DNA of 64,000 bases. It comes from Artemia franciscana. Lineage: Eukaryota > Arthropoda > Branchiopoda > Anostraca > Artemiidae. Numbering within the stretch: position 1 is the stretch's first letter; every line of letters begins with the position of its first letter. The notes beneath the pieces are model-generated. The model did no database searches and was not told the DNA's origin. It worked only from the letters and a program-made list of their open reading frames with translations. A program made the position numbers and the translations under genes. Of the stretch, positions 23,990-37,913 are shown piece by piece. The DNA lies in contig NC_088868.1 in NCBI RefSeq assembly GCF_032884065.1, positions 39,892,961 through 39,956,960 of the forward strand. Reading direction: 5' to 3'.

Positions 23990-24340
23990 ATGTTTAAGTT
24001 TAAAATGACTGATGAACTTACAATGGCAAAAGCCGATGAAGATGCTCAAAGAGTCTATGCCAAAAAACTTGCTGCTGATAGAGAAAGTCAGAAAAGAAAG
24101 CGTTCTGAGGAATCAAAAGAACAGCGAGGAAACAGGCTTGAGGCTAAAAAACGCAAAACCGCACAGTTAGATGAAGATCCACCTGGACAGCGAGAGTCAA
24201 AACATATCAAAACTGAAAATGATAGCGATGATGATTGGGTTTGGGATTTTGACTTGGATAAGGTCATCAATGCCTACCAGATTTTAGTTAAAAAAACAAA
24301 GGTTCGGCGATATGTATTTCATAGTGAAGCTGAAAAATAA
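23990..24340 (+). CDS. Helitron leader ORF, basic N-half and acidic C-tail
   Basis: 116 codons, intact, starting with MFKFKMTDELTMAK. Residues 20-65 are Lys/Arg/Glu-rich and likely coiled coil (ADRESQKRKR and similar). Residues 66-116 include TENDSDDDWVWDFDLD and end HSEAEK. The basic part is shared with the N-terminus of the Rep-bearing copy at 42470. The acidic tail is not, so it may be a captured or alternative exon. Near-identical ORFs occur at 27727-28038 and 39689-40006, and a truncated one at 37455-37715. Function is unknown. The basic part could bind nucleic acid. Confidence 0.6.
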   Translation: MFKFKMTDELTMAKADEDAQRVYAKKLAADRESQKRKRSEESKEQRGNRLEAKKRKTAQLDEDPPGQRESKHIKTENDSDDDWVWDFDLDKVINAYQILVKKTKVRRYVFHSEAEK

Positions 24341-24506
24341 AGAAGAAAAAGAAAACTGAAAAAAGAAAAAATGTAAAAAAACTAAAAAATACTAAAAAGA
24401 AAAAACACTCAAAGAGAAATTACAGACCGGGACACAAATGACGACCGGGACAGAGGGAATATAAGTAACGACCAGGACACTCAAAGAGAAATTACAGACT
24501 GACGTC

Positions 24507-26098
24507 ATGAAGTTCGTTGTCGTCATTTTTACATCAGAAATTTATAACTACACTTTAGTTATTATAGAAGATTTGTGCGTACGTATGGCAAACAAACCTC
24601 TTCAGGATTTGGGAATGCCTTCACCTAACCGTATCGCTGCTGTTTCGACATGTGTAGAATTGAATCGTGAACAAAGTTACAGTACGAGTGATCTATTGTC
24701 GTATGTACAAAATAACATTTCCCAGTTAACGTCAGAACAAAAAGACATTTATTATACGATAATGCATTGTGTCGATAACAACGTTGGAGAAATTTTCTTT
24801 TTGGATGCGCCAGGAGGTACTGGTAAAACGTTTGTGATAAAACTGATTCTGGCATCAATTCAATCAAAAAATGATATAGCGTTGGTAATTGCGTCGTCCG
24901 AAATAGCCTCAACATTGCTGCCTGGTGGAAGAACTGCTCATTCCGCATTGAAATTGCCTCTGAATTTGCATTCTACAGAAACTCCCACGTGCAATATTTC
25001 CAAATCATCTGGGATGGGTAAAGTATTGCAGCAATGCAAACTTATTATTTGGGATGAGTGCACAATGGCACACAAAAAATCGCTCGAGGCTCTGGATCAA
25101 TGCTTGAAAGATTTGAGAGGGATGTCGAAACCCTTTGGCAGCACATTAATATTGCTTGCGGGAGATTTCAGGCAAACATTACCTATAATACTTAGATCAA
25201 CTCCTGCAGACGAAATGAATGCTTGCCTGAAAAATTCTAATTTATGGGCACACGTAAAAATATTAAAATTAACTACAAATATGTGTGTCCGATTGCAAAA
25301 CGATGACTCTGGTCAAACATTTTCAGATCAATTTCTGGCAATTGGAAACGGAAAGCTCCCAGTAGACTCAATTTCACCGACATATACAACTACCTGCTGA
25401 TTTCTGTAATTTAGTGACGTCCAAAAATGAATTGATTGAAAAAGTATTTCCGAATATTCTAAAAAATTATAAAAATAATAAATGGCTAAGTGAAAGAGAG
25501 ATTCTCGCATCCAAAAATATAGACGTCCACGAAATCAACAATATTGTTTTGACCAAGATTTTAGACCAGGCAGTCCTTTACAAGTCAGTCGACACAGTTT
25601 TGGAACCAAATGAAGAGGTTAATTATCCATCTGAATTTTTAACTTCCATAGATTTTTCAGGGTTTCCACCGCACGTGCTACAACTAAAAATAGGCGTACC
25701 ATTAATACTTTTAAGAAATATCAACCCACCAAAGCTTTGCAATGGCACGTGACTTGCCGTAAAAAAAAACAATGGAAAACCTAATAGAGGCTACAATCTT
25801 GACAGGGCCTTTTGAGGGTGAGGCTGTTCTTATTCCTCGCATTCCCATGATTCCAACGGATCTGCCTTTTCAATTTAAAAGATTGCAATTCCCAATTCGA
25901 TTAGCACTTGCAATCACCATTTACAAAGCTCAAGGTCAATCATTAGAAAAATCTGGTATAGATCTTAATACTGATTGTTTTTCGCATGGACAATTGTACG
26001 TTGCATGTTCGAGGGTCGGTAAACCTGACAATCTATTTATATGCAGCGACAATTGGACAGCGAAGAATGTTGTATATTCGCAAGTTTTACGCAGTTAA
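24507..26098 (+). pseudogene. Helitron Pif1-type helicase, two frame breaks and one stop
   Basis: 24507-25400 encodes 297 residues: Walker A DAPGGTGKTF at about 100-109, TAHSALKLPL (about 143-152), Walker B IIWDEC at about 180-185, and motif III LAGDFRQ at about 217-223. These are the SF1B Pif1-like motifs that unwind DNA during rolling-circle transposition. A frame change at DSIS (about 25370) leads into 25414-25752, which ends where Arg is replaced by a TGA after LCNGT. An A9 run then shifts to 25772-26098 with [12 protein letters not shown] (motif V), VACSRVGKPDNL (motif VI) and VLRS before the stop. The first codons MKFVVVIF come from a copy of the Helitron 5' terminal sequence, not from the original Rep-helicase. 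Confidence 0.85.
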
Positions 26099-26108
26099 TT
26101 TGTATTGT

Positions 26109-26660
26109 ATCTATCTATCTATCTATCTATATAAAAACGAGTTGTGTGTATGCATGTTTGTTTGTTTGTAAAAAGAGCGTTTGCATATGACGTCATTATT
26201 AGTACATACGGCTTTGTATATGCACAGACAATGGGAAAGCCAAGAATGTTGTATATTCGCAATTTTTACGTATTTTAACTCCTGCAGACGAAATGAATGC
26301 TTGCCTGAAAAATTCTAATTTATGGGCACACGTAAACATATTAAAATTAACTACAAATATGCGTGTCCGATTGCAAAAACATGACTCTGGTCAAACATTT
26401 TCAGATCAATTGCTGGCAATTGGAAACGGAAAGCTCCCAGTAGTGGGAAAGCCAAGAATGTTGTATATTCGCAATTTTAACGTAGTTTGAAACACATATA
26501 TAAATCTATCTATATTCACAGGTGGGACACAGGGACACAACTACAATGGCATGTAACTAATATGGTGCGTAGCGACTTACGCGCGCTGGGGCTTGGGGGG
26601 GTGCGAAGCGCCCCACCAACTAGGTGTTGGGGTGGCGCGAAGCGCCACCCCTACAGCTAG
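26109..26660 (+). mobile_element. family-2 Helitron segment H8
   Basis: It starts with (TCTA)n TATAAAAACGAGTTGTG right after the helicase stop, carries a 26293-26490 helicase fragment ending at KLPV fused to a GKPRMLYIR tail, and ends with inner hairpin, CTAGGTG, outer hairpin and CTAG. A single base change in the outer stem (CCCCTACAG) differs from most copies. Confidence 0.7.
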
Positions 26661-26662
26661 TA

Positions 26663-27116
26663 TCTATATATATATAAAAATAAGTTGTCTGTGTGTGTGT
26701 GGGTCTGTCTGTCGGGTGACGTCATGTTTGTGTGTTGACTGACCTCATGAAGTTAGTTGTCGTCATTTTTGTTATGACGGTGACGTCATTAAAGATATTT
26801 AAGACATGCGTTCACGTAGAAATCTATTAATGTTTAACTGTAAAATGACTGATGAACTTACAATGGCAACAGCCGAGGAAGATGCTCAAAGAGTCTATGC
26901 CAAAAAACTTGCTGCTGATAGAGAAAGTAAGAAAAGAAAGCGTGCCGAGGAATCAAAAGAACAGCAAGGAAACAGGCTTGAGGCTGATAGAGAAAGTAAG
27001 AAACGAAAGCGTGCCGAGGAATCAAAAGAACAGCAAGGAAACAGGCTTGAGGCTGATAGAGAAAGAAAGAACAGAAAGCGTGCCGAAGAACTACCAGAGC
27101 AAGGCAAAACCAGACT
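26663..27116 (+). mobile_element. Helitron H9, 5' part, cut by assembly gap
   Basis: It begins TCTATATATATATAAAAATAAG two bases after the CTAG of H8. It holds three TGACGTCA-type sites, then a partial leader ORF (26806 onward) with three copies of a 22-residue basic unit (EADRESKKRKRAEESKEQQG). The copy at 42327 continues into Rep, so the gap may hide a Rep gene. Confidence 0.75.
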
Positions 27117-27216
27117 NNNNNNNNNNNNNNNNNNNNNNNNNNNNNNNNNNNNNNNNNNNNNNNNNNNNNNNNNNNNNNNNNNNNNNNNNNNNNNNNNNNN
27201 NNNNNNNNNNNNNNNN
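27117..27216. other. assembly gap (100 N)
   Basis: Exactly 100 unknown bases, the conventional length for a gap of unknown size. The left flank is a leader ORF of the Rep-bearing type and the right flank is minisatellite, so contiguity across it is not assured. Confidence 0.99.
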
Positions 27217-27726
27217 ACCGGGACACTCAAAGAGAAAGCGACCGGGACACAAGGAATGTTCAATTAGCACTCACCATCAACAAAACACAGTCAACAAACC
27301 ATCACAAATGACGACCGGGACACAGGGAGTATAAATGACGACCAGGACATAAGTAAAAAAAAACTAAAAAAAGTAAAAAACTACAAAAAAACTAAAAGAA
27401 AAAAACAAACTAAAAACTAATAAAAAAACTAAAAAAAGCTAAAAAACTAAAAAAACTAAAAAATGAAAAAAAATAAAAAAAGGCAACAAAAAGAAAAATA
27501 AAGGAGAAAAACAAAACTAAAAAAATAAAAATAAAAAAAAAAAACTAAAAAGAAAAAAGAAAAAAAAACTAAAAAAACAAAAAAATGTAAAAACCAAAAA
27601 AAAAACTAAAAAGAAAAAAAGGGGAAAAATACAAAAATTTATTTCATCATTTACCATTTCAAAAAAGAATGTATATACAGACTGGGACACCGGAATACAA
27701 ATGACGACCGGGACACAGGGAATATA
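27217..27726. repeat. minisatellite and CTAAAA tract
   Basis: ACCGGGACACAGGG-type repeats, then about 270 bases of A-rich (CTAAAAAA)-like sequence, then minisatellite again. Same blocks as in H1 but on the plus strand. No coding potential. Confidence 0.85.
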
Positions 27727-28038
27727 AAAGCCGATGAAGATGCTCAAAGAGTCTATGCCAAAAAACTTGCTGCTGATAGGGAAAGTCAGAAAAGAAAGCG
27801 TGCCGAGGAATCAAAAGAACAGCAAGGAAACAGGCTTGAGGCTAAAGAACGCAAAACCGCGCAGTTAGATGAAGATCCACCTGGACAGCGAGAGTCAAAA
27901 CATATCAAAACTGAAAATGATAGCGATGATGATTGGGTTTGGGATTTTGACTTGGATAAGGTCATCAATGCCTACCAGATTTTAGTTAAAAAAACAAAGG
28001 TTCGGCGATATGTATTTCATAGTGAAGCTGAAAAATAA
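27727..28038 (+). pseudogene. leader ORF copy without its start
   Basis: It continues AKADEDAQRVYAKKLAAD to HSEAEK and stop in one open frame. The usual start region is replaced by minisatellite (a GAATATAAA end joins AGCCGATG). About 98% like 23990-24340 by eye, with the acidic TENDSDDDWVWDF tail intact. Lack of an ATG near the join suggests it is not translated as such. Confidence 0.7.
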
Positions 28039-28383
28039 AGAAGAAAAAGAAAACTGAAAAAAGAAAAATGTAAAAAACTAAAAAATACTAAAAAGAAAAA
28101 ACACTCAAAGAGAAATTACAGACCAGAACACAAATGACGACCGGGACAGAGGGAATATAAATAAGGACCGGGAAACTCAAAGAGAAATTACAGACTGGGA
28201 TACCGGGACACAAATGACGACCGGGACACAGGGAATATAAATGACGACCAGGACACAGGTATTTAAGAATATCGTTCAAAGACAAATTTTTAATTGTAAG
28301 AAGATCGTTGAAAGAGAAATTTCTAATTGTAAAATGACTGAAGAACCTACAATGGCAACACCCGAGGAAGCTGCTCAAACGAA

Positions 28384-28475
28384 TGTATTCAAGCCGAAGT
28401 AGCTGAGTTGGTAAAGCGTTATGTTTCAGCTTCTAGGTCCGAGAGGCTCTAGGTTTGAACCTTGGCTTTAGCATT
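28384..28475 (+). other. tRNA-like sequence
   Basis: A box TAGCTGAGTTGGTA and B box GGTTTGAACC within a segment starting CAAGCCGAAGTAGC, related to those at 21480-21560 and 36300-36375 but on the plus strand. It is flanked on the right by an A-rich tract. Pairing is imperfect, so a tRNA-derived insert is more likely than a gene. Confidence 0.5.
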
Positions 28476-28574
28476 AATACAAAAGAAGAAAAAAATTAAA
28501 AAAGGTAATAACTACAAAAAAACTAAAAAGAAAAAATATATATATATATATTTAAATATATATCTATATATATA

Positions 28575-29130
28575 TATATATATATAAATAAGTTGTCTGT
28601 CTGTGGATCTGTCAGGTGACGTCATGTTTCTGTGTCGACTGACGTCATGTTTTCGACTGACGAAATTACAGACCGGGACATCGGGACACAAATGACGACC
28701 GGGACACCGTCACATAGGGAATATAAATGACGACCGGGACACAAGGAATGTTCGATTAGCAATCACCATCAACAAAGCACCGGGACAGAAATGACGACCG
28801 GGACACAGGGAGTATAAATGACGACCAGGATATAAGTAAAAAAAAAAAATTAAAAACTAAAAAAAGGTAAAAACTACAGGGACGCCGGGGGGCTCAGGGG
28901 GATATATAAATGACGATGGCGACACAGGGAATCGTCGATTAGCAATCACCATCAACAAAGCTTAAGGGCAATCATTAGAATCATGAGGTATAGATCTGAA
29001 TACGGATTGTTTTCCCATGGACCATTATATGTTGCATGTTCAAGAGTCATTAAACCTGAAATTCTATTTACATGCACAGACAATGGGACAGCAAAGAATG
29101 TTGTATATTCGCAAGTTTTACGTAGTTAAA
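28575..29130 (+). mobile_element. Helitron H10, 3'-truncated at a giant TA tract
   Basis: 5' end TATATAAATAAGTTGTCTG after a TA tract, TGACGTCATG sites, minisatellite, then a helicase C-terminal relic (28940-29127) with broken AITINKA..Q and VACSRV blocks. The element enters (TA)n at 29134 at the same sequence position where other copies have a short ATATAT, and does not resume. Confidence 0.65.
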
Positions 29131-29133
29131 AAC

Positions 29134-31338
<2,205 letters not shown>

Positions 31339-31905
31339 GTATTGGGGAGGAAAAGCTTATGAACTAACAGCACTGATTTTTGCATCTCATAATTGTATTT
31401 TATAGGAATGACAGTCTTGTATACTCATTTAAAACAAACTCTAGCATTGTTAAAGAAAACTTTCTTAAAATGCGTAGGCCTTCACAAATAAAATGAGGTC
31501 TGAAAATAATAATTAGTTTTTTTTTACCCATTACATTCAAACCTTATCAAGTATTCACGTCACATCACCACTGATTGCTACCAAAACTCCATAATAAGCT
31601 ATTGACAGAATCGTATTTAATAGGGTTGTATTCATTTGGGCTAGTGAGAAAAGTTAGCTGCTTTCTAATGCAGCTAGTTAGCTACTTTCTAATGAGAAAA
31701 GCAGACTTATTCGAATTCTAAAAGTGGGTAAATCCCTTAAAGAAAACCTAACTGCAGAAATTATCGTCTAAAATGTTTATAATCATTGTATTTAGTTACG
31801 TGTTTCGTGTGCTTTCCGCTGCTAGTTATTTTTACATTCGACTTGGCCCTTGTTGCCTTTCGTAATGTTATTGTTATTATATATTGTTACGTATAGTTAT
31901 TATTA
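31339..31905. repeat. segmental duplication, copy B1
   Basis: Copy of 20321-20880 with a handful of substitutions (for example GTTAGCTACTTT for GTTAGCTGCTTT). After CGTATAGTT the two loci part. Here 3.8 kb including Helitron H12 follow before the shared AACATTACAAATCGC sequence resumes at about 35726. Confidence 0.85.
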
Positions 31906-32107
31906 TATTATTATAGTTGCATATATTATCTTCTATATATATAAAAATAAGTTGTCTGTGGATCTGTGGATCTGTGGATCTGTGGATCAGGTGACGTCAT
32001 GTTTCGGCTGACGTCATGAAATTAGTTGCCATCATTTTTGTTATGACGATGCTTAGTATATTGTAAAACACATTAATTTGGTTAATAATATACCATTTAA
32101 AACACCA

Positions 32108-32190
32108 AAATGAACATGCTGGAGTAGTCACTCGGTGAGAGAGAGTGTCAGAACGGAGAATGAAGGTCCCAGGTTCAAATCCTGGTTAGG
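32108..32190 (+). other. tRNA-like sequence in H12
   Basis: It contains a perfect T-arm (CCAGG TTCAAAT CCTGG) and a D-arm-like TAGTCACTCGGTGAGAG upstream, ending in GTTAGGCTA. The acceptor stem does not pair well. Different from the tRNA-like block of H4, so it is an independent capture. Confidence 0.55.
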
Positions 32191-32687
32191 CTAAAAAGGT
32201 AAAAAACTAAAAACTAAAAAAAACTGAAAAAACTAAAAAAAGGCAAAAACTACAAAAAAAACTAAAAACTAATAAAAAAATAAAAAAGCCGAAAAACTAA
32301 AAAAACTAAAGAAACTAAAAAAAGGAAAAAACTTAAAAAACTAAAAACTAAAAAAAAGGAAAAATGAAAAATAGAAGAGAAAAAGAATACTAATAAAATT
32401 AAAAATAAAAATAAAAAAAAATAAAAAAGATAAAAAGCTAAAAAAGGTAAAAACCAATAAAAACTAAAAAGAAAAAAAGGTAAAAAACTAAAAATTAATT
32501 CATCTAAAAAACTAAAAAAAACTAAAAAACGTAAAAACTAAAAGAACTAAAAAAGTAAAAAAAAAACTAAAAAAAGGAAAAAACTGAAAAATAAGCGGGA
32601 TATAAAACAGGGGGGATATAAATGACGACCGGGACACCGGGACATAAGAAATATAAATGAATCAGAAAATACAACTCATGTTTCCAA

Positions 32688-33110
32688 ATGACGTCGTTTG
32701 GAGCCCAAATTGAAAATCCAGATCAATTTATGTCTACTTTCAAAGTAAAAGGGCAAATTTATCATAGAGCAGGGTCTCTTCTACCATTCTCAGGCGAGAA
32801 TCATAAATTTTTACAATTGTACTTCATCAGTGATAGAAATTCTGAATTGAATGCACGTTGCGAAATTTCTCCCAACATTGAAAGGACAATCGTTTCCCAA
32901 TTACAACATCTTTTCCACGAAAATAATAATTTAGTGCGTCTGTTCAAAACAGCCATCGATTTGATGCCTACTTATACGCATAAAATTGTTATTTCCGCTG
33001 ACAAAACGCCTCCTGGCAAACATGTGCGTAGATACAATGCTCCAACTATCGACGAAGTGGCCATCGTTATGGTCGGTGATCAGTTTTTACCTCGAGATAT
33101 TATTCTCAGG
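32688..33110 (+). pseudogene. Helitron Rep N-terminal fragment
   Basis: The plus frame [20 protein letters not shown] to GDQFLPRDIILR is the same protein as residues 75-215 of the Rep ORF at 42985. After DIILR it joins, out of frame, to helicase sequence (VSTTRATTK is the wrong frame of FPPHVLQLK). The HUH motif is missing, so it cannot nick DNA. Confidence 0.85.
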
Positions 33111-33540
33111 GTTTCCACCACACGTGCTACAACTAAAAATAGGCCTACCAATAATACTTTTAAGAAATATAAACCCACCAAAGCTTTGCTATGGCACTCG
33201 ACCTGCCGTAAAAAAAACAATGGAAAACCTACTAGAGGCCACAATCTTGACAGGGCCTTTTGAGGGTGAGGCTGTTCTTATTCCTCGCATTCCCAAGATT
33301 CCAACGGATCTGCCTTTTCAATTTAAAAGATTGCAATTCCCAATTCGATTAGCATTTGCAATCACCATTAACAAAGCTCAAGGTCAATCATTAGAAAAAT
33401 GTGGTATAGATCTTAATACTAATTGTTTTTACCATTGACAATTGTACGTTGCATGTTCGAGGGTCGGTAAACCTGATAATCTATTTATATGCAGCGACAA
33501 TTGGACAGCGAAGAATGTTGTATATTCGCAAGTTTTACGC
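33105..33540 (+). pseudogene. Helitron helicase C-terminal relic 1 of H12
   Basis: Starts GFPPHVLQLKIGLPIILL and passes through an A8 run in the open frame. Then come [20 protein letters not shown] and a premature TGA at CFYH (33436), where other copies read CFSHGQLYVA. The rest to VLRS is in frame but lies beyond this stop. Confidence 0.8.
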
Positions 33541-33810
33541 AGTTAATTTGTATTTTATCTATCTATCTATCTATCTATCTATATAAAAACGAGTTGTATG
33601 TATGCATGTTTGTTTGTTTGTAAAAAGAGCGTTTGCATATGATGTCATTATTAGTACATACGGCTTTGTATATGCTGAGACAAAGAGAAAGCCAAGAATG
33701 TTGTATATTCGCAATTTTTACGTAGTTTAACTCCTGCAGACGAAATGAATGCTTGCCTAAAAAATTCTAATTTATAGGCAAACGTAAAAATATTAAAATT
33801 AACTACAAAT

Positions 33811-34586
33811 ATGCGTGTCCGATTGCAAAACGATGACTCTGGTCAAACAGTAGACTCAATTTCAGGACGTATACAACTACCTGCTGATTTCTGTAATTTA
33901 GTGACGTCCAAAAATGAATTGATTGAAAAAGTATTTCCGAATATTCTAAAAAATTATAAAAATAATAAATGGCTAAGTGAAAGAGCGATTCTCGCACCCA
34001 AAAATATAGACGTCCACGAAATCAACAATATTGTTTTGAACAAGATTCGAGACCATGCAGTCCTTTACAAGTCAGTCGACACAGTTTTGGAACCAAATGA
34101 AGCGGTTAATTATCCATCTGAATTTTTAAATTCCATAGATCCTTCAGGGTTTCCACCACACGTGCTACAACTAAAAATAGGCGTACCAATAATACTTTTA
34201 AGAAATATCAACCCACCAAAGCTTTGCAATGGCACGCGACTTGCCGTAAAAAAAAAACAATGGAAAACCTAATAGAGGCCACAATCTTGACAGGGCCTTA
34301 TGAGGGTGAGGCTGTTCTTATTCCTCGCATTCCCATGATTCCAACGGATCTGCTTTTTCAATTTAAAAGATTGCAATTCCCAATTAGATTAGTATTTGCA
34401 ATCACCATTAACAAAGCTCAAGGTCAATCATTAGAAAAATGTGGTATAGATCTTAATCCTGATTGTTTTTCCCATGGACAATTGTACGTTGCATGTTCGA
34501 GGGTCGGTAAACCTGACAATGTATTTATATGCAGCGACAATTGGACAGCGAAGAATGTTGTTTATTCGCAAGTTTTACGCAGTTAA
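33811..34586 (+). pseudogene. Helitron helicase relic 2 of H12
   Basis: MRVRLQNDDSGQTVDSISGR shows an in-frame deletion between SGQT and VDSISG compared with 40172-41446. It continues through NELIEKVFPNILKN and GFPPHVLQLK, hits an A10 run (frame change to KKKQWKT), and resumes at 34224-34586 with [21 protein letters not shown] and VLRS. Walker A and B are absent. Confidence 0.85.
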
Positions 34587-34925
34587 TTTGTATTGTATCT
34601 ATCTATATAAAAACGAGTTATGTGGATGCATGTTTGTTTGTTTGTAAAAAGAGCGTTTGTATATGACGTCATTATTAGTACATACGGCTTTGCATATGCA
34701 CAGACAATGGGAAAGCCAAGAATGTTGTTTATTCGCAATTTTTGCGTAGTTTGAAACACATATATAAATCTATTTATATTCACAGGTGGGACACAGGGAC
34801 ACAACTACAATGGCGCATAACTAATATGGCTCGTAACGACTTACGCGCGCGGGGGGGCTTGGGGGGCGCGAAGCGCCCCACCAACTAGGTGTTGGGGTGG
34901 CGCGAAGCGCCACCCCAACAGCTAG

Positions 34926-35725
34926 TAGCTATATATAGCTACTATATATAGTTATACTATATACTGATATACATATAGTGATCATATATCTTTATATATT
35001 ATAGATTCTTGTGGCATTCGCATATGTTATAGATAATTGATTTTATAGATCAAGGTATGACATATAGGTAATATAGATATAGGTAGTATTAGGTGGTATA
35101 GGTAGGCAAGTATTACTATTATTACTATAGGTTATAGTTAATTATGCACCCAGGAAACTAACAGTAAAAGTTTATTCTTAATTAAAAAAAATATTGAGCA
35201 AGCTTTTTTTGTATTTTTCTATTATGGTTCACGAAAAAAAAAATGTTAGAAATAAACCAGGAACAGGTCGACAATACGACTAAAGCTTTATTAGGTAAAT
35301 CTCTATTCATATTTTCTGAGCATAGCTCGTAGTTCAGGTTTTCAAGGAGACCTTATTTGTTCTTGGGCTTGATTGTTTCTAGGTGGTTTATATACCCAAA
35401 TTTTAATGGTTGGTAGCAAATGATTCTGGGAGAGATTGACCTGTTTCTTAAAAGCGCATACAGAATACATCCTGTGTTTGCATGCTTTAAAATTATTCAT
35501 TTGTTTTATTAATTCTCAGTGGCAAATCACACGAAAGGAGTAGTCGTAAAAACTTAGGTAGGAGCTCATTTGATCTCAAATGTGACATTTAAGATCAAAT
35601 GAGCCTTTAAGATTTAAAATAATCGCCTGGTGACAAGATTTCATTATTGGTGGGGAAGAGGGAGGGAACCTGGGGATTAAAGAAAAACAAACATAAAAGT
35701 GAATCGCACATAATAGTTGTCCAAC
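34926..35725. other. unassigned sequence between duplication blocks
   Basis: No gene or terminal repeat recognised. It starts with TA-rich imperfect palindromes (AGCTATATATAGCT) after the Helitron end. It is absent from the other copy of the duplication (junction at about 20880). Confidence 0.4.
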
Positions 35726-35817
35726 ATTACAAATCGCTTTTTTGTTGAGGAGTAGGGAGAGGCAGAAGGATTTGGGAACAGATTAGAGTGGTCCATAACT
35801 CCTATAGTGACCATAGG

Positions 35818-36490
<673 letters not shown>

Positions 36491-36520
36491 TATCTATCTA
36501 TCTATATTATCTATATTATA

Positions 36521-37047
36521 CTAGCTGTTGGGGTGGCGCTTCGCGCCACCCCAACACCTAGTTGGTGGGGCGCTTCGCGCCCCCCCAAGCCCCCCCCGCG
36601 CGCGTATGTCGTTGCGCGCCATTGTAGTTGTATCCCTGTGTCCCACCTGTGAATATAGATAGATTTATATATGTGTTTCAAACTACGTTAAAATTGCGAA
36701 TATACAACATTTTTGGCTTTCCCACTACTGGGAGCTTTCCGTTTCCAATTGCCAGCAATTGATCTGAAAATGTTTGACCAGAGTCATCGTTTTGCAATCG
36801 GACACGCATATTTGTAGTTAATTTTAATATTTTTACGTGTGCCCATAAATTAGAATTTTTCAGGCAAGCATTCATTTCGTCTGCAGGAGTTAAACTACGT
36901 AAAAATTGCGAATATACAACATTCTTGGCTTTCCCATTGTCTGTGCATATACAAAGCCGTATGTACTAATAATGACGTCATATGCAAACGCTCTTTTTAC
37001 AAACAAACAAACATGCATACACACAACTCGTTTTTATATAGATAGAT
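36521..37047 (-). mobile_element. Helitron H14, duplicate of H5
   Basis: Double hairpin with CTAG at 36521-36524, helicase fragment 36875-36678 (MNACLKNSNLWAHVKILKLT), and family-2 5' end near 37047. Here the unit runs into a TA tract rather than into more helicase, so this copy of the duplication ends at about 37047. Confidence 0.75.
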
Positions 37048-37051
37048 AGAT

Positions 37052-37297
<246 letters not shown>

Positions 37298-37369
37298 TAT
37301 CTATATATATAAAAATAAGTTGTCTGTCTGTGGATCAGGTGACGTCATGTTTCTGTGTCGACTGACGTC

Positions 37370-37444
37370 ATGAAGTTAGTTGTCGTCATTTTTGCTATGA
37401 CGGTGACGTCATTAAAGATATTTAAGACATATATGTTCACGTAG
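37370..37444 (+). CDS. short hydrophobic upstream ORF of Helitron 5' end
   Basis: 24 codons, [20 protein letters not shown] then YMFT and TAG. It overlaps TGACGTCA at its ATG and sits just upstream of the leader ORF (stop at 37444, leader ATG at 37455). Equivalent ORFs occur at the 5' ends near 23906, 26747, 39549 and 42409, with a shortened variant near 32017. It resembles a single membrane-seeking helix and could act as an upstream ORF regulating leader translation. Translation is unproven. Confidence 0.35.
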   Translation: MKLVVVIFAMTVTSLKIFKTYMFT

Positions 37445-37454
37445 AAATCTATTA

Positions 37455-37715
37455 ATGTTTAAGTTAAAAATGACTGATGAACTTACAATGGCAAAAGCCG
37501 ATGAAGATGCTCAAAGAGTCTATGCCAAAAAACTTGCTGTTGATAGAGAAAGTCAGAAAAGAAAGCGTGCCGAGGAATCAAAAGAACAGCAAGGAAACAG
37601 GCTTGAGGCTAAAGAACGCAAAACCGCGCAGTTAGATGAAGATCCACCTGGACAGCTAAAAAATACTGTAAAGAAAAAACACTCAAAGAGAAATTACAGA
37701 CCGGGACACAAATGA
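37455..37715 (+). pseudogene. leader ORF, acidic tail deleted
   Basis: MFKLKMTDELTMAKADEDAQ through AQLDEDPPGQ as in the other leaders. It is then joined to A-rich and minisatellite sequence, giving a spurious basic tail ending GHK. The segment encoding the acidic DSDDDWVWDF tail is missing. Confidence 0.65.
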
Positions 37716-37913
37716 CGACCGGGAGAGAGAAAATATAAATAACGACCGGGACACTCAAATAGAAATTACAGACTGGGATACCGGGACACAAATGACGACC
37801 GGGACACAGGGAATATAAATGACGACCAGGACACAGGTATTTAAGAATATCATTCAAAGACAAATCTTTAATTGTAAGAAGACCGTTGAAAGAGAAATTT
37901 CTAATTGTAAAAT

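Larger units (their letters stand above)
23838..26660 (+). mobile_element. composite Helitron unit H7-H8
   Basis: The 5' end TATTATATAAAAATAAGTTG starts straight after the CTAG of the previous element. Contents in order: TGACGTCA sites, upstream ORF, leader ORF (23990-24340), minisatellite, helicase (24507-26098), a family-2 5' end (26109), a duplicated helicase fragment (26293-26490), and the double hairpin with CTAG at 26657-26660. The same order occurs in 37300-39481 and 39485-42324, so this composite behaves as one propagated unit. Confidence 0.8.
31932..34925 (+). mobile_element. composite Helitron H12
   Basis: 5' end TCTATATATATAAAAATAAG at 31932 and double hairpin with CTAG at 34922-34925. 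Contents: 5' TGACGTCA site, short upstream ORF (MKLVAIIFVM), tRNA-like block, A-rich tract, Rep relic, helicase relic 1, family-2 5' end (about 33550), helicase relic 2, another family-2 5' end (about 34597) and 3' end. It is the most rearranged copy. Confidence 0.75.

Noticed and set aside
24625..24948. Minus-strand ORF over the helicase
   Set aside because: Antisense of the helicase coding strand with Walker A; no motif of its own.
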